Source: Clostridium sp.
Lineage (GTDB): Bacteria; Bacillota; Clostridia; Clostridiales; Clostridiaceae
Reading direction: 5' to 3'
DNA length: 15,053 nucleotides
NCBI RefSeq assembly: GCF_018372875.1
Contig: NZ_JAHAIF010000066.1
Span: 1-15,053, forward strand
Shown: positions 7,440-14,093 of the stretch, one piece after another
Layout of the letters: each line of letters begins with the position of its first letter
Position numbering within the stretch: the stretch's first letter is position 1
Made by a program: the position numbers and the translations under genes
The notes under the pieces: generated by a model
The model's input: only the letters and a program-made list of their open reading frames with translations
Database searches by the model: none
Told to the model about the DNA's origin: nothing

Positions 7440-8100
7440 TACCCCACACCACCTTAATATACTCAGGCTCTTTTGTATTTAATTCTATTTTCTCTCTTAT
7501 TCTTCTTATATGAACAGTGACTGTATTTTCACTTTTATAAAATGGTTCTTCCCAAACCTTTTCATATATTTCTTTTATTGAGAAAACACGACCTAAATTT
7601 GAAGCCAATAAAAGTAATATTTTATATTCTGTTGCTGTAGCTTTTATCTCTTCTCCTCTTACAGTTATTTTCTTAAGTAAAGTATCTATTTCTAAGTCCT
7701 TTACCTTTATAACTGAACTTTCTTCTATACTCAATGGTTTCTCATATCTTCTTAATTGAGACTTAACTCTCGCTACTAACTCTAAATTGTTAAATGGCTT
7801 TGTTATGTAATCATCAGCACCTACATTTAATCCTAAAATTTTATCAGAATCTTCTCCTTTTGCTGATAACATTATTATAGGAATATTCTTACTTTCCCTA
7901 ATTTTTAAGCATGTCTTTATTCCATCTAATTTAGGCATCATTACATCTAATATAATTAAATGTATCTGTTTGCCCTCTAATATATCTAAAGCCTCTAAAC
8001 CATCTTCAGCCTTTATTACATTTAACTTTTCTCCTCTAAGATATATTTCAATGGCATCTCTAATTTCTTTTTCATCATCTACTACCAAAACATTATACAC
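7411..8100 (-). CDS. OmpR/VanR-type response regulator
   Basis: This DNA-binding transcription regulator (229 aa) is controlled by the overlapping kinase. The receiver domain (1-~120) has acidic residues VDDE (7-10), phospho-acceptor Asp52 in LDVMMPKLDG, Ser79 and Lys101 (TKPF). The C-terminal winged helix (~130-226) includes the recognition region SENTVTVHIRRIREK and ends in VVWGIGYKIEK, much like VanR-group regulators. The start is GTG, 7 nt after a GGGGGG ribosome site. An ATG one base upstream (8101-8103) is out of frame. It is likely co-transcribed with the 54-residue membrane protein upstream and the kinase downstream. Resemblance to VanR does not show a role in glycopeptide resistance; no van genes are present. 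Confidence 0.95.
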   Translation of the reverse strand: MYNVLVVDDEKEIRDAIEIYLRGEKLNVIKAEDGLEALDILEGKQIHLIILDVMMPKLDGIKTCLKIRESKNIPIIMLSAKGEDSDKILGLNVGADDYITKPFNNLELVARVKSQLRRYEKPLSIEESSVIKVKDLEIDTLLKKITVRGEEIKATATEYKILLLLASNLGRVFSIKEIYEKVWEEPFYKSENTVTVHIRRIREKIELNTKEPEYIKVVWGIGYKIEKEN

Positions 8101-8186
8101 ATGAATTCCCCCCTTAAACTTATATATTTAAATTATATCCTATTCTTATTAAATCATATCTTTAATAATCCTTTATTAAGTTTTTA

Positions 8187-8351
8187 TTACTTTCCTTCTT
8201 CTATACTATATTCATTATTTTTAAACTGAAAAGTATTGGTTTGCTTATTATCTATCTTAAATTTTGCTATAACAATTATAGCAATAATTATTAGTATAAT
8301 AAGTAAAACCTTTTTATTTTCTTTACTTCCTGGCAACTTTATTCTACCCAT
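8187..8351 (-). CDS. Small single-pass membrane protein upstream of two-component system
   Basis: The minus strand encodes a 54-residue protein. It has a basic N-terminus (MGRIKLPGSKENKK), a very hydrophobic segment at ~15-29 (leucine/isoleucine/valine rich) and a polar tail ending NEYSIEEGK. By the positive-inside rule the tail would be outside the cell. The ATG is preceded by AGAGGTG (8358-8364) with 6-nt spacing, a good ribosome site. It ends 86 nt before the response regulator GTG with no terminator between, so it probably belongs to that operon. I do not recognise the family. It could be an accessory or signal peptide for the kinase, a target of it, or a small membrane protein of other function. 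Confidence 0.7.
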   Translation of the reverse strand: MGRIKLPGSKENKKVLLIILIIIAIIVIAKFKIDNKQTNTFQFKNNEYSIEEGK

Positions 8352-8372
8352 AACTATCACCTCTATTTATAA

Positions 8373-8396
8373 TTTTACTATAATTTTTACAGTAAA
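8373..8396. repeat. Two 12-bp direct repeats between divergent units
   Basis: TTTTACTATAAT (8373-8384) and TTTTACAGTAAA (8385-8396) share TTTTAC at a 12-bp period. The second contains the palindrome TTTACAGTAAA. They lie just upstream of the 54-residue gene's ribosome site. OmpR-family regulators bind tandem direct repeats, so autoregulation is possible but unproven. Confidence 0.35.
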
Positions 8397-8420
8397 GTAT
8401 TTTATTTCTCTTTTTCTTTA

Positions 8421-8448
8421 TATATAATGGACAAGGGGTATAAATCAA
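8421..8448 (-). promoter_or_regulatory. Candidate promoter of the small protein/two-component operon
   Basis: On the minus strand, TTGATT (8443-8448) and TATATA (8421-8426) are spaced 16 nt. The match is moderate. A perfect TATAAT for the plus-strand yitT-like gene sits at 8423-8428, so the two -10 regions would overlap; its -35 is poor. Confidence 0.35.
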
Positions 8449-8480
8449 ATGATTAATTTTTTTAATTTAGGGGTTTTTTC

Positions 8481-9338
8481 ATGGAAAATATAAAAAATAA
8501 AAAAAGCTTTATTTTAGATGTAATTATTATTTTTATTGGTTGTTTTACAGCATCTTTAGGTATTAATTTATTTTTGAGTCATGCTCAATTATTAAGTGGT
8601 GGTGCTACAGGCATTGCACTTATTTTAGAATACATGTGGAATATCTCCTCTGGTGTTACTCTTTTTATTTTAAATATTCCGCTTTTTATTTTAAGTTATA
8701 AAAAATTAAGTAAAGATTTTACTATTTATTCTGCCATAGGTATGGTTTCCTTATCAACCTCACTAATAATTACTAAGCAATTTTCTTCATATATAAAAGT
8801 AAATGATATGCTTCTTTACTGTATTTATGGAGGGGTTTTATGTGGAATAGGTTATGGACTTGTTTTCTTGCGTAATGGCTCTGCTGGTGGTACAGATATA
8901 ATAACCATGCTAATTAGAAAAAAATATTCTAATTTTAATATAGGGGCAGTTAACTTTGCTATAAATTTAATAATAGTAACTATAGGAGCTATAATATTTG
9001 GTATTCCTAGAGCTTTATATACATTAATATCAATGTTTATTCAAGGTCTTGTATTGGACCAAGTTATAAGAGGTTTCTCAAGCAAAAAGTTAATGATGAT
9101 ACTAACTGAAAAAGAAGAAGAAATTATTAAATATATAATGGCTGATATGCATAGGGGAGTCACTACTCTTCCTGCAAGAGGAGAATTTACAGATCAAGAT
9201 AAGAGAATGTTATATTGTCTAGTTACCTCTAGGCAGATGATTACCTTAAAAAACAGAATATTATCATGCGACCCCAAAGCTTTTATTAGTATCTTAGATG
9301 TTTCTGAAGTTAAAGGGCGTGGATTCCAAAACCTATAA
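8481..9338 (+). CDS. YitT-family membrane protein (DUF161 and DUF2179)
   Basis: The only plus-strand gene encodes 285 residues. About six membrane segments lie between residues 11 and 195, including glycine-rich stretches such as LLSGGATGIAL and NGSAGGTDII that typify the YitT family. A cytoplasmic domain follows at ~203-282, with TLPARGEFTDQDKRML and FISILDVSEVKGRGF near the end, matching DUF2179. Family members are predicted integral membrane proteins, often annotated as transporters, but the substrate is not established. ATG at 8481 has AGGGG (8469-8473) 7 nt upstream. It is divergent from the two-component operon and convergent with the fumarase genes, sharing their terminator. Confidence 0.93.
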   Translation: MENIKNKKSFILDVIIIFIGCFTASLGINLFLSHAQLLSGGATGIALILEYMWNISSGVTLFILNIPLFILSYKKLSKDFTIYSAIGMVSLSTSLIITKQFSSYIKVNDMLLYCIYGGVLCGIGYGLVFLRNGSAGGTDIITMLIRKKYSNFNIGAVNFAINLIIVTIGAIIFGIPRALYTLISMFIQGLVLDQVIRGFSSKKLMMILTEKEEEIIKYIMADMHRGVTTLPARGEFTDQDKRMLYCLVTSRQMITLKNRILSCDPKAFISILDVSEVKGRGFQNL

Positions 9339-9339
9339 T

Positions 9340-9366
9340 AAAAGCCAGATATTTTATCTGGCTTTT
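9340..9366. terminator. Bidirectional terminator between yitT-like gene and fumB
   Basis: A 12-bp perfect stem (9340-9351 with 9355-9366) has a 3-nt loop. It gives T5 on the plus strand and TTTT-ATT on the minus strand. It serves both convergent genes. The last codons and the stop (9354-9356) of the fumarase beta gene lie inside the stem. Confidence 0.9.
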
Positions 9367-9917
9367 TGGCTATCTAAATATTTCTTTTGTCCAATTTCAT
9401 ATAAATTGTTTCCTTCAGTATCTATTATAACAACCAAGGGCATATCTTTAACTTCAATTTTTCTAATAGCTTCTGCACCTAAATCGTTATATGCTATTAT
9501 TTCTGAACTAATAATACTCTTACCTATTAATGCTCCTGCTCCTCCAATAGCACCAAAGTAAATGCCCTTATTTCTTATAATTGCATTTATTACCTCTTCA
9601 CTTCTTGAGCCTTTTCCTATCATTCCCTTAAGACCTAAATCTAAAAGTATAGGAGCATACGGATCCATTCTATAACTAGTAGTTGGTCCTGCTGAACCAA
9701 TAACTTCTCCAGGCTTTGCTGGAGTAGGTCCAACATAATAAATTATTTCATCTTTGATATTGAAAGGCAACTCCTCTCCCATATTTACTAATTCTATTAA
9801 TCTTTTATGGGCTGCATCCCTTGCAGTATAAATTGTACCTGATAATAATATAGTATCTCCTGCCTTTAAGCTTGTTGCTTTTTCTTCAGTTAATGGTGTT
9901 TTTAAATTTATTTCCAT
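9354..9917 (-). CDS. fumB: Class I fumarase/L-tartrate dehydratase-type, beta subunit
   Basis: This C-terminal-type subunit (187 aa) of an oxygen-sensitive iron-sulphur hydro-lyase pairs with the alpha subunit encoded just upstream, interconverting fumarate and malate (or acting on tartrate). Family motifs are SGTIYTARDAAHKR (26-39), a GPTPAKPGEVIGSAGPTT region and SYRMDPYAP, then GMIGKGSR. The length is normal for split enzymes (~185-200). The ATG has AGGAGG 5-6 nt upstream, and that ribosome site overlaps the TAG stop of the alpha gene, so translation is probably coupled. Substrate (fumarate or tartrate) cannot be settled from sequence. The gene symbol follows the split-fumarase naming, not E. 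coli fumB. Confidence 0.93.
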   Translation of the reverse strand: MEINLKTPLTEEKATSLKAGDTILLSGTIYTARDAAHKRLIELVNMGEELPFNIKDEIIYYVGPTPAKPGEVIGSAGPTTSYRMDPYAPILLDLGLKGMIGKGSRSEEVINAIIRNKGIYFGAIGGAGALIGKSIISSEIIAYNDLGAEAIRKIEVKDMPLVVIIDTEGNNLYEIGQKKYLDSQKAR

Positions 9918-9926
9918 AATTACCTC

Positions 9927-10769
9927 CTATAATATTATCTCTTTATGCCTTGTAGCATGACAATTTATATTTACTGCAACAGGTAATCCTGCTATGTGAG
10001 TAGGGTAAGTTTCTATATTCAATCCAATTGCTGTTGTTCTTCCACCAAAACCTTGTGGTCCTATACCTAACTCATTAATTTTTTCTAAAAGTTCAATTTC
10101 AACATTTTTATAAAATTCATTTTTATTTCTTTCATTTATTGATCTAATTAATGCCTTCTTAGCTAAATATGCTGCTTTGTCAAATGTGCCACCAATTCCA
10201 ACTCCAATTACCATAGGTGGACATGGATTAGGTCCAGCTTGTTTAACTGTATCTAAAATAAAATTTTTTACCCCTTCTAATCCGTCAGCTGGTTTTAACA
10301 TTGCTATTTTACTCATGTTTTCAGAGCCAAACCCTTTAGGTGCCAAAGTAATTTTAACTTTATCCCCTTTTACTAGATTATAGTATATTACTGCTGGAGT
10401 ATTATCTTTAGTATTTATTCTATCTATAGGGTCTTTCACTACTGACTTTCTTAAAAACCCCTCATCATACCCTTTTCTTACCCCTTCATTAATTGCATCT
10501 TCAAGTAATCCCCCAACAAAATGAACGTCTTGTCCAACTTCTACAAAAACACAAGCCATTCCAGTATCTTGGCATATTGGAACCTTCTCATTAGTAGCTA
10601 TATCTGCATTTAATAAAATTTTATTTAATACATCTTCAGCTATCATGAAGGATTCCCCTTCTTTAAACTTATTTAGAGCATCTTTTATGTCATCACTTAT
10701 ATAATAATTTGCATCAATACATAATTGTTTAACTACATTTTCTATTTCTTTTACATTTATCTCTCTCAT
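9927..10769 (-). CDS. fumA: Class I fumarase/L-tartrate dehydratase-type, alpha subunit
   Basis: This catalytic Fe-S subunit (280 aa) belongs to a two-subunit hydro-lyase. Three cysteines expected to bind the 4Fe-4S cluster are in the family motifs ICQDTG (Cys67), PNPCPP (Cys183) and NCHATRH (Cys270). Other hallmarks are GFGSENMS and PQGFGGRTTAIG. I chose ATG at 10769, because GAGGTG lies 6 nt upstream; an in-frame ATG at 10802 is essentially at the predicted transcription start and has no ribosome site. It forms a two-gene operon with the beta subunit 9 nt downstream, driven by a strong promoter. In a fermentative anaerobe it would serve a partial TCA branch; that role is inference. Confidence 0.94.
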   Translation of the reverse strand: MREINVKEIENVVKQLCIDANYYISDDIKDALNKFKEGESFMIAEDVLNKILLNADIATNEKVPICQDTGMACVFVEVGQDVHFVGGLLEDAINEGVRKGYDEGFLRKSVVKDPIDRINTKDNTPAVIYYNLVKGDKVKITLAPKGFGSENMSKIAMLKPADGLEGVKNFILDTVKQAGPNPCPPMVIGVGIGGTFDKAAYLAKKALIRSINERNKNEFYKNVEIELLEKINELGIGPQGFGGRTTAIGLNIETYPTHIAGLPVAVNINCHATRHKEIIL

Positions 10770-10806
10770 AAACTTCACCTCTATCTCTAATACGATACAC
10801 ATCCAT

Positions 10807-10835
10807 ATTATACTAATAGTTTATTTACTTTTCAA
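10807..10835 (-). promoter_or_regulatory. fumAB promoter
   Basis: On the minus strand, TTGAAA (10830-10835) and a perfect TATAAT (10807-10812) are spaced 17 nt, an excellent sigma-A type promoter. It gives a leader of about 30 nt before the ATG at 10769. Confidence 0.85.
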
Positions 10836-10854
10836 TTACTGGCATAATTCGTAA

Positions 10855-10891
10855 TAAAAAAGAAGATGCATACAAACACCCTCTTTCTTCT
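10855..10891 (-). terminator. Probable terminator of cwlD-like gene
   Basis: AGAAGA (minus strand, 10886-10891) pairs with TCTTCT (10861-10866) and is followed by a T6 run (10855-10860). The loop is long (about 19 nt) with weak internal pairing, so it is only a moderate terminator. It starts about 20 nt after the gene's stop codon. Confidence 0.5.
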
Positions 10892-10909
10892 ACATATTTC
10901 CCCGGAAAT

Positions 10910-11560
10910 TTATTTTATTTCATCAAAATATTTATTTATTCCAATTGTTATTCCATCTACAATTTGATTTTGATGACTTTCGCTCTTTAACCTTTGTTCT
11001 TCTTCATTATTTGATAAGAAACCACATTCTACTATTAAACAAGCACCATCATATTTATCCCTTAATATCTTATATTGTTCTTTTGCAGGCTTTTCTAATC
11101 TCTTATTATTATCTTTCACTCTTTCTTTTAAGGAATCTTGTACATACTTTGCTAACTTCATACTTTTTTCGTTACTTGCATACCATACTTGAGCCCCAAA
11201 ACATTTTTCACTATTAAACTTATTTTGATGTATTGAAATAAAAACATCACATTTAGTTTCTATCTTCATTTTACATCTAGCCTCTAGATCTTTTACCTTT
11301 TTAGGAGATAATTCTTTATCTTCTTCCCTAGTCATGTATACTTTATATCCTTCTTTTTCAAGTTTTTCTTTTAATCTTTTGCTAATTTGAAGATTTATAT
11401 CTTTTTCAATAGTTCCATTTTTTGATTGTGCACCACCATCAATGCCACCGTGACCAGCATCTATAAGTACAATGCCTTTTGATACTTCTTCTGCCATAAC
11501 AGGTACTTTTATTATTAACAATGCTATAAATACTGCCACTATTATTCCTCTTACTTTCAT
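10910..11560 (-). CDS. cwlD: Spore-cortex/germination N-acetylmuramoyl-L-alanine amidase, CwlD-like
   Basis: This exported zinc amidase (Amidase_3) in spore formers helps make muramic-delta-lactam in cortex peptidoglycan, needed for germination. A signal peptide or anchor covers 1-23 (hydrophobic core then VMA-EE). Zinc ligands are His37 (DAGHGG), Glu52 (TIEKD) and His111 (SIHQN), and the catalytic Glu178 is in VECGFLSN. The 216 aa are close to B. subtilis CwlD (237), with one catalytic domain and no SPOR or SH3 wall-binding domains. ATG at 11560 has GGAGG 7 nt upstream; a TTG at 11578 would overlap that site. A sigma-G-like promoter lies upstream, which supports CwlD over a vegetative amidase. 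Confidence 0.85.
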   Translation of the reverse strand: MKVRGIIVAVFIALLIIKVPVMAEEVSKGIVLIDAGHGGIDGGAQSKNGTIEKDINLQISKRLKEKLEKEGYKVYMTREEDKELSPKKVKDLEARCKMKIETKCDVFISIHQNKFNSEKCFGAQVWYASNEKSMKLAKYVQDSLKERVKDNNKRLEKPAKEQYKILRDKYDGACLIVECGFLSNNEEEQRLKSESHQNQIVDGITIGINKYFDEIK

Positions 11561-11595
11561 AGTGAATCCTCCATTCAAACTTATTATTACAAAGT

Positions 11596-11624
11596 TATTA
11601 TGTGATTAATTTGTCCATTTATTC
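11596..11624 (-). promoter_or_regulatory. Sigma-G-like promoter of cwlD
   Basis: On the minus strand, GAATA (11620-11624), a 17-nt spacer and CATAATA (11596-11602) fit the published B. subtilis sigma-G pattern (GHATR, 17-18 nt, CATNHTA) at every constrained position. The predicted start lies about 29 nt before the ATG. It begins right after the terminator of the upstream Na/Pi gene. Confidence 0.65.
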
Positions 11625-11632
11625 AAAGAAAA

Positions 11633-11657
11633 AATCCCCCATATATTATGGGGGATT
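11633..11657 (-). terminator. Intrinsic terminator of the Na/Pi cotransporter gene
   Basis: An 11-bp stem with five G-C pairs (11633-11643 with 11647-11657) has a 3-nt loop. On the minus strand it is followed by TTTTTTC. It begins 3 nt after the stop codon. Confidence 0.92.
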
Positions 11658-11660
11658 AAA

Positions 11661-13277
11661 CTATGCTGAATAATTTTCAATAACGCTCTCTGCTATATTG
11701 GTAGAATGATCTCCAATTCTTTCAAAATTAGTTATTAAATCTAAGAAGATTGCACCTGCATATGCATTACATTTTCCATCATATAATCTCTTAATATGTT
11801 TATCTCTAAATTTCTTTTGTGAAGAATTTATTCTTGATTCTATAGCTCTTATACTTCTAGCCTTTTCTACATCTCTATTAGCATAACTTTCTATAGATAT
11901 TTCTAATGCATTTACTGTGTAATTATATATCTCATATAATTCTTCCATTGCATCCGAACTATATGATAAATTTCTATTAATTCTTTGAGCTGCTAAATCA
12001 GCTACATTTTCAGCGTGATCTCCAATTCTCTCTATATCATTTATTACATGGAAAGTAGATGTAACAATATCTTTCTCTCTATCTGACATTTCACATTTAG
12101 CAAGCTTTACTAAATATGTAGTTATTGATTCTTCTAAGATATTAATTATCTTTTCATTCTCATATACCTTTTCAACTAATTTTTCATCTTGGTTAGAGAA
12201 TGCATCCATAGATAATTCTAAATTCTTTTTAGCCTTATTAGCCATTCTTATAGTTTCTTTTATAACTTGTCCTGCTGCTATTACAGGTGTTTCTAATAAT
12301 CTATCATCTATATATTTAGGTCCAGCCTTTTCTTCCTCATCTTCACCAGGAATAATTTTATTAACTATTACAATTAAGTATTTACTAAATGGAAGCAATA
12401 ACATTGTATTTACAATATTAAATACTGTATGTGCATTAGCTATTTGTCTGCTAACATCTGGACTCATCTTCGTTACCGCTACACCTAATAAACCTAAAAA
12501 TGGTAAGAATATTATTGTTCCTACTATATTAAATATTAGATGTATTGCTGCAGCTTTATGTGCAGTTTTATTAGCACCTATACTAGCAATAATAGCAGTA
12601 ATACATGTTCCTATATTACATCCAAATATTATTGGTAAGGCAACCTGTATGTTTATAGCGCCAGCTGTAGCTAAAGCAACTAATATACCTGTAGTAGCAG
12701 ATGAACTTTGTAATATTGCTGTTATAGTGGCACCTGCAATTACTCCTATAAACCAATTATCTCCTATAGTTACTATTAGCTGCTCAAATACTGGTGAACT
12801 AGTTAGAGGTTTCATTGCACCACTCATTATACCCATTCCAGTAAATAAGATACCAAAACCTAATACTATATTCCCAATGTCTTTTCTTTTCTTACCTTTT
12901 GCAAACATAACCATTATTGTTCCTAAAAATACAAATAACGGCGCTATCTGATCTAGTTTAAATGATACAAGCTGAGCAGTTATTGTTGTACCTATATTGG
13001 CACCCATGATTATACCTGTAGCTTGTGTTAAATTCATTAGACCTGCATTAACAAATCCAACAACCATTACTGTTGTTGCACTACTACTTTGAATTACAGC
13101 AGTAACAATAGCGCCAACAAGAACAGCTTTTATTGGGTTACTAGTTACCTTTTCAAGGATCTTTTTTAATCCATCCCCAGCTGCATTTTCTAGCCCATCT
13201 CCCATTAGCTTCATACCATAAATAAATAGTCCAAGACCACCCATTAATTTCATAATTATCATTATTGTTGATTCCAA
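11661..13277 (-). CDS. Na/phosphate cotransporter-family membrane protein with PhoU-like domain
   Basis: This integral membrane protein (538 aa) is of the Na/Pi cotransporter II type (NptA/YjbB-like). It has the two inverted halves that define the family, each with QSSSATT (63-69 and 190-196) followed by a GANIGTT/GCNIGTC motif (92-98, 219-225). About eight or more hydrophobic segments run to ~310. The cytoplasmic C-terminal part (~340-538) is helical and PhoU-like, with ERIGDH twice (416-421, 519-524). The start is TTG, 9 nt after GGAGG; the next ATG (13262) is too far from it. It is monocistronic, with its own strong terminator. It may import or export phosphate; direction cannot be read. 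A structured RNA lies 128 nt upstream and may be its leader. Confidence 0.93.
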   Translation of the reverse strand: MESTIMIIMKLMGGLGLFIYGMKLMGDGLENAAGDGLKKILEKVTSNPIKAVLVGAIVTAVIQSSSATTVMVVGFVNAGLMNLTQATGIIMGANIGTTITAQLVSFKLDQIAPLFVFLGTIMVMFAKGKKRKDIGNIVLGFGILFTGMGIMSGAMKPLTSSPVFEQLIVTIGDNWFIGVIAGATITAILQSSSATTGILVALATAGAINIQVALPIIFGCNIGTCITAIIASIGANKTAHKAAAIHLIFNIVGTIIFLPFLGLLGVAVTKMSPDVSRQIANAHTVFNIVNTMLLLPFSKYLIVIVNKIIPGEDEEEKAGPKYIDDRLLETPVIAAGQVIKETIRMANKAKKNLELSMDAFSNQDEKLVEKVYENEKIINILEESITTYLVKLAKCEMSDREKDIVTSTFHVINDIERIGDHAENVADLAAQRINRNLSYSSDAMEELYEIYNYTVNALEISIESYANRDVEKARSIRAIESRINSSQKKFRDKHIKRLYDGKCNAYAGAIFLDLITNFERIGDHSTNIAESVIENYSA

Positions 13278-13404
13278 GGTTCTTTTCCTCCAACTCTTCT
13301 AGCATTACATAACCTAGTTTACTTTATTTTTTACCTTTTGTTAATATAATATAAATATTTTTAACATGAATTTAATAAACCTTTTTTTACCAATACTATT
13401 CAAT

Positions 13405-13423
13405 AAAAAAATCGCCAAGGCGA
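13405..13423 (-). terminator. Terminator at the end of the structured RNA
   Basis: On the minus strand, TCGCC (13419-13423) pairs with GGCGA (13412-13416) around a tight CUUG-type loop and is followed by T7 (13405-13411). An alternative longer outer stem pairs AAAAAATCG with CGATTTTTT across about 20 nt (to ~13445). That outer stem also has T7 on the plus strand, so the hairpin could work in both directions. Confidence 0.75.
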
Positions 13424-13543
13424 CTGTGGAGCCGTCGATTTTTTTCGCCCATCTACATAAGTGATATTCCAAATTTAAATTTGGTAAATAGAACTTACTC
13501 ATTAGAGCTTCCGAAGCTTGCCTGAGGAAAATCTTGCAGGGGC
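13405..13543 (-). ncRNA. Unassigned structured RNA or attenuator leader upstream of Na/Pi gene
   Basis: The minus strand here is much richer in G and C than its surroundings and can form a three-way-junction-like fold. P1 pairs 13535-13543 with 13447-13457 (GCCC/GGGC plus CTGCA/TGTAG, with a 2-nt bulge). P2 is CTCA/TGAG (13523-13526 with 13498-13501) with inner AGCTT/AAGCT. P3 is TAAGT/ACTTA (13493-13497 with 13458-13462), capped by CCAAAT-TTAA-ATTTGG (13469-13484). A terminator follows. GGCGA next to P1 can pair with the terminator's TCGCC, giving mutually exclusive folds. TATAAA (13550-13555) would place the start at the first G of P1, though no good -35 is seen. It does not match any riboswitch class I could recall. 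It may be a standalone sRNA. Confidence 0.55.
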
Positions 13544-13556
13544 ATATATTTTATAT

Positions 13557-13572
13557 TTCCTAAAGAATAAAA
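13557..13572. repeat. Third copy of the 16-nt repeat
   Basis: TTCCTAAAGAATAAAA here is identical to 84-99 and inverted relative to 7-22. As at 84-99, on the minus strand it follows a terminator hairpin and overlaps its T-run. It sits in the -14 to -30 zone of the putative RNA start near 13543. Confidence 0.6.
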
Positions 13573-13573
13573 A

Positions 13574-13594
13574 AAGAGAGGTAAAACCTCTCTT
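13574..13594 (-). terminator. Intrinsic terminator upstream of the structured RNA
   Basis: A 9-bp stem (AAGAGAGGT, 13574-13582, with 13586-13594) has a 3-nt loop. On the minus strand it is followed by TTTTTTATT. It isolates the RNA from readthrough of the small gene 230 nt upstream. Confidence 0.85.
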
Positions 13595-13824
13595 GTGAAG
13601 ATTCCATACTATCTCTTTGAGAATTTAAAATGTACTATTTTTATGCATTTAACTCTATATTGTTAGTTGTATGTTTGTTACATTTATAATTTGAAATTTA
13701 TCTATATATAATGAAGCAATTTTTTATTTCCCTTATAAAATTTTAAAAAATTAATAACTAATTATACTTATCTACTACATTCTTATTAGTATAGTCAGTT
13801 CGATTGTTAATTATATCCTACTCT

Positions 13825-14028
13825 TTAACATAAGTTATTATTTTCATTTTTTAATGCTTCTGCTCTCTCTTTCATTAGATATTTTAATTTTTCTATATCT
13901 TCTAATGTCGCTCTATTTCTGATAAAGCATCTTGCACTAGTCCTGTTCTTTAAATAATTTGCATGCTCTCTATTTTTTTCTCTCCATCTTTTATCTGCAT
14001 TCCTTTGTGCTTCACTTGTTTTTCTCAC
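13825..14028 (-). CDS. Small basic protein of unknown function
   Basis: The 67-residue, highly charged, cytoplasmic protein has no membrane segment. It begins MRKTSEAQRNADKRW, then has a basic middle (REKNREHANYLKNR), TSARCFIRNRATLEDIEKL and a lysine/glutamate-rich helix. I recall similar short hypothetical proteins with a TSEAQ start and an ARxFIRxxATLEDLEEL segment in Firmicutes, but no known function. The arginine/lysine content would allow nucleic-acid binding; that is speculation. The GTG start has AGGAGGG 5 nt upstream. It may be its own unit behind the promoter at 14094-14131, or follow the CAP gene upstream, since I see no terminator between them. Confidence 0.8.
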   Translation of the reverse strand: MRKTSEAQRNADKRWREKNREHANYLKNRTSARCFIRNRATLEDIEKLKYLMKERAEALKNENNNLC

Positions 14029-14093
14029 TTTAACCCTCCTATTTTTGTAAAAAGATTAATTAATGTTAAAATAAAAAAAGCTTTTTTAAATTT

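Larger units (their letters stand above)
13278..13824. other. Long intergenic region with RNA element, no protein gene
   Basis: This is the longest stretch without a protein gene. From right to left on the minus strand it holds about 225 AT-rich bases with nothing I can name (13600-13824), a terminator (13574-13594), a 16-nt repeat (13557-13572), a GC-richer structured RNA candidate with terminator (13405-13543), and about 125 AT-rich bases leading to the Na/Pi gene's ribosome site. A promoter immediately before the Na/Pi gene is not clear. Confidence 0.7.

Noticed and set aside
8236..8427. 63-codon plus-strand frame opposite the 54-residue gene
   Set aside because: It is antisense to a better-supported small gene and its hydrophobic, low-complexity product is a typical AT-rich shadow; no ribosome site is seen.
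10770..10802. In-frame ATG at 10802 as fumA start
   Set aside because: It lies at the predicted transcription start of the TTGAAA/TATAAT promoter, leaving no leader or ribosome site.
13341..13502. A 53-codon open frame on the minus strand (ATG in TAATGAG) across the structured RNA
   Set aside because: It reads straight through the P3 hairpin and the strong terminator, has only a weak GGAAG ahead of the ATG, and its product resembles no family I know. The base composition and pairing fit a structured RNA better. A short peptide cannot be fully excluded.
13405..13543. Assignment of the RNA to a known class (cobalamin, lysine, fluoride, c-di-GMP, c-di-AMP, T-box, 6S, RNase P, SRP)
   Set aside because: None of the conserved core strings of these families, as I remember them, is present on either strand. 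This is a judgement from memory, not a covariance-model search.
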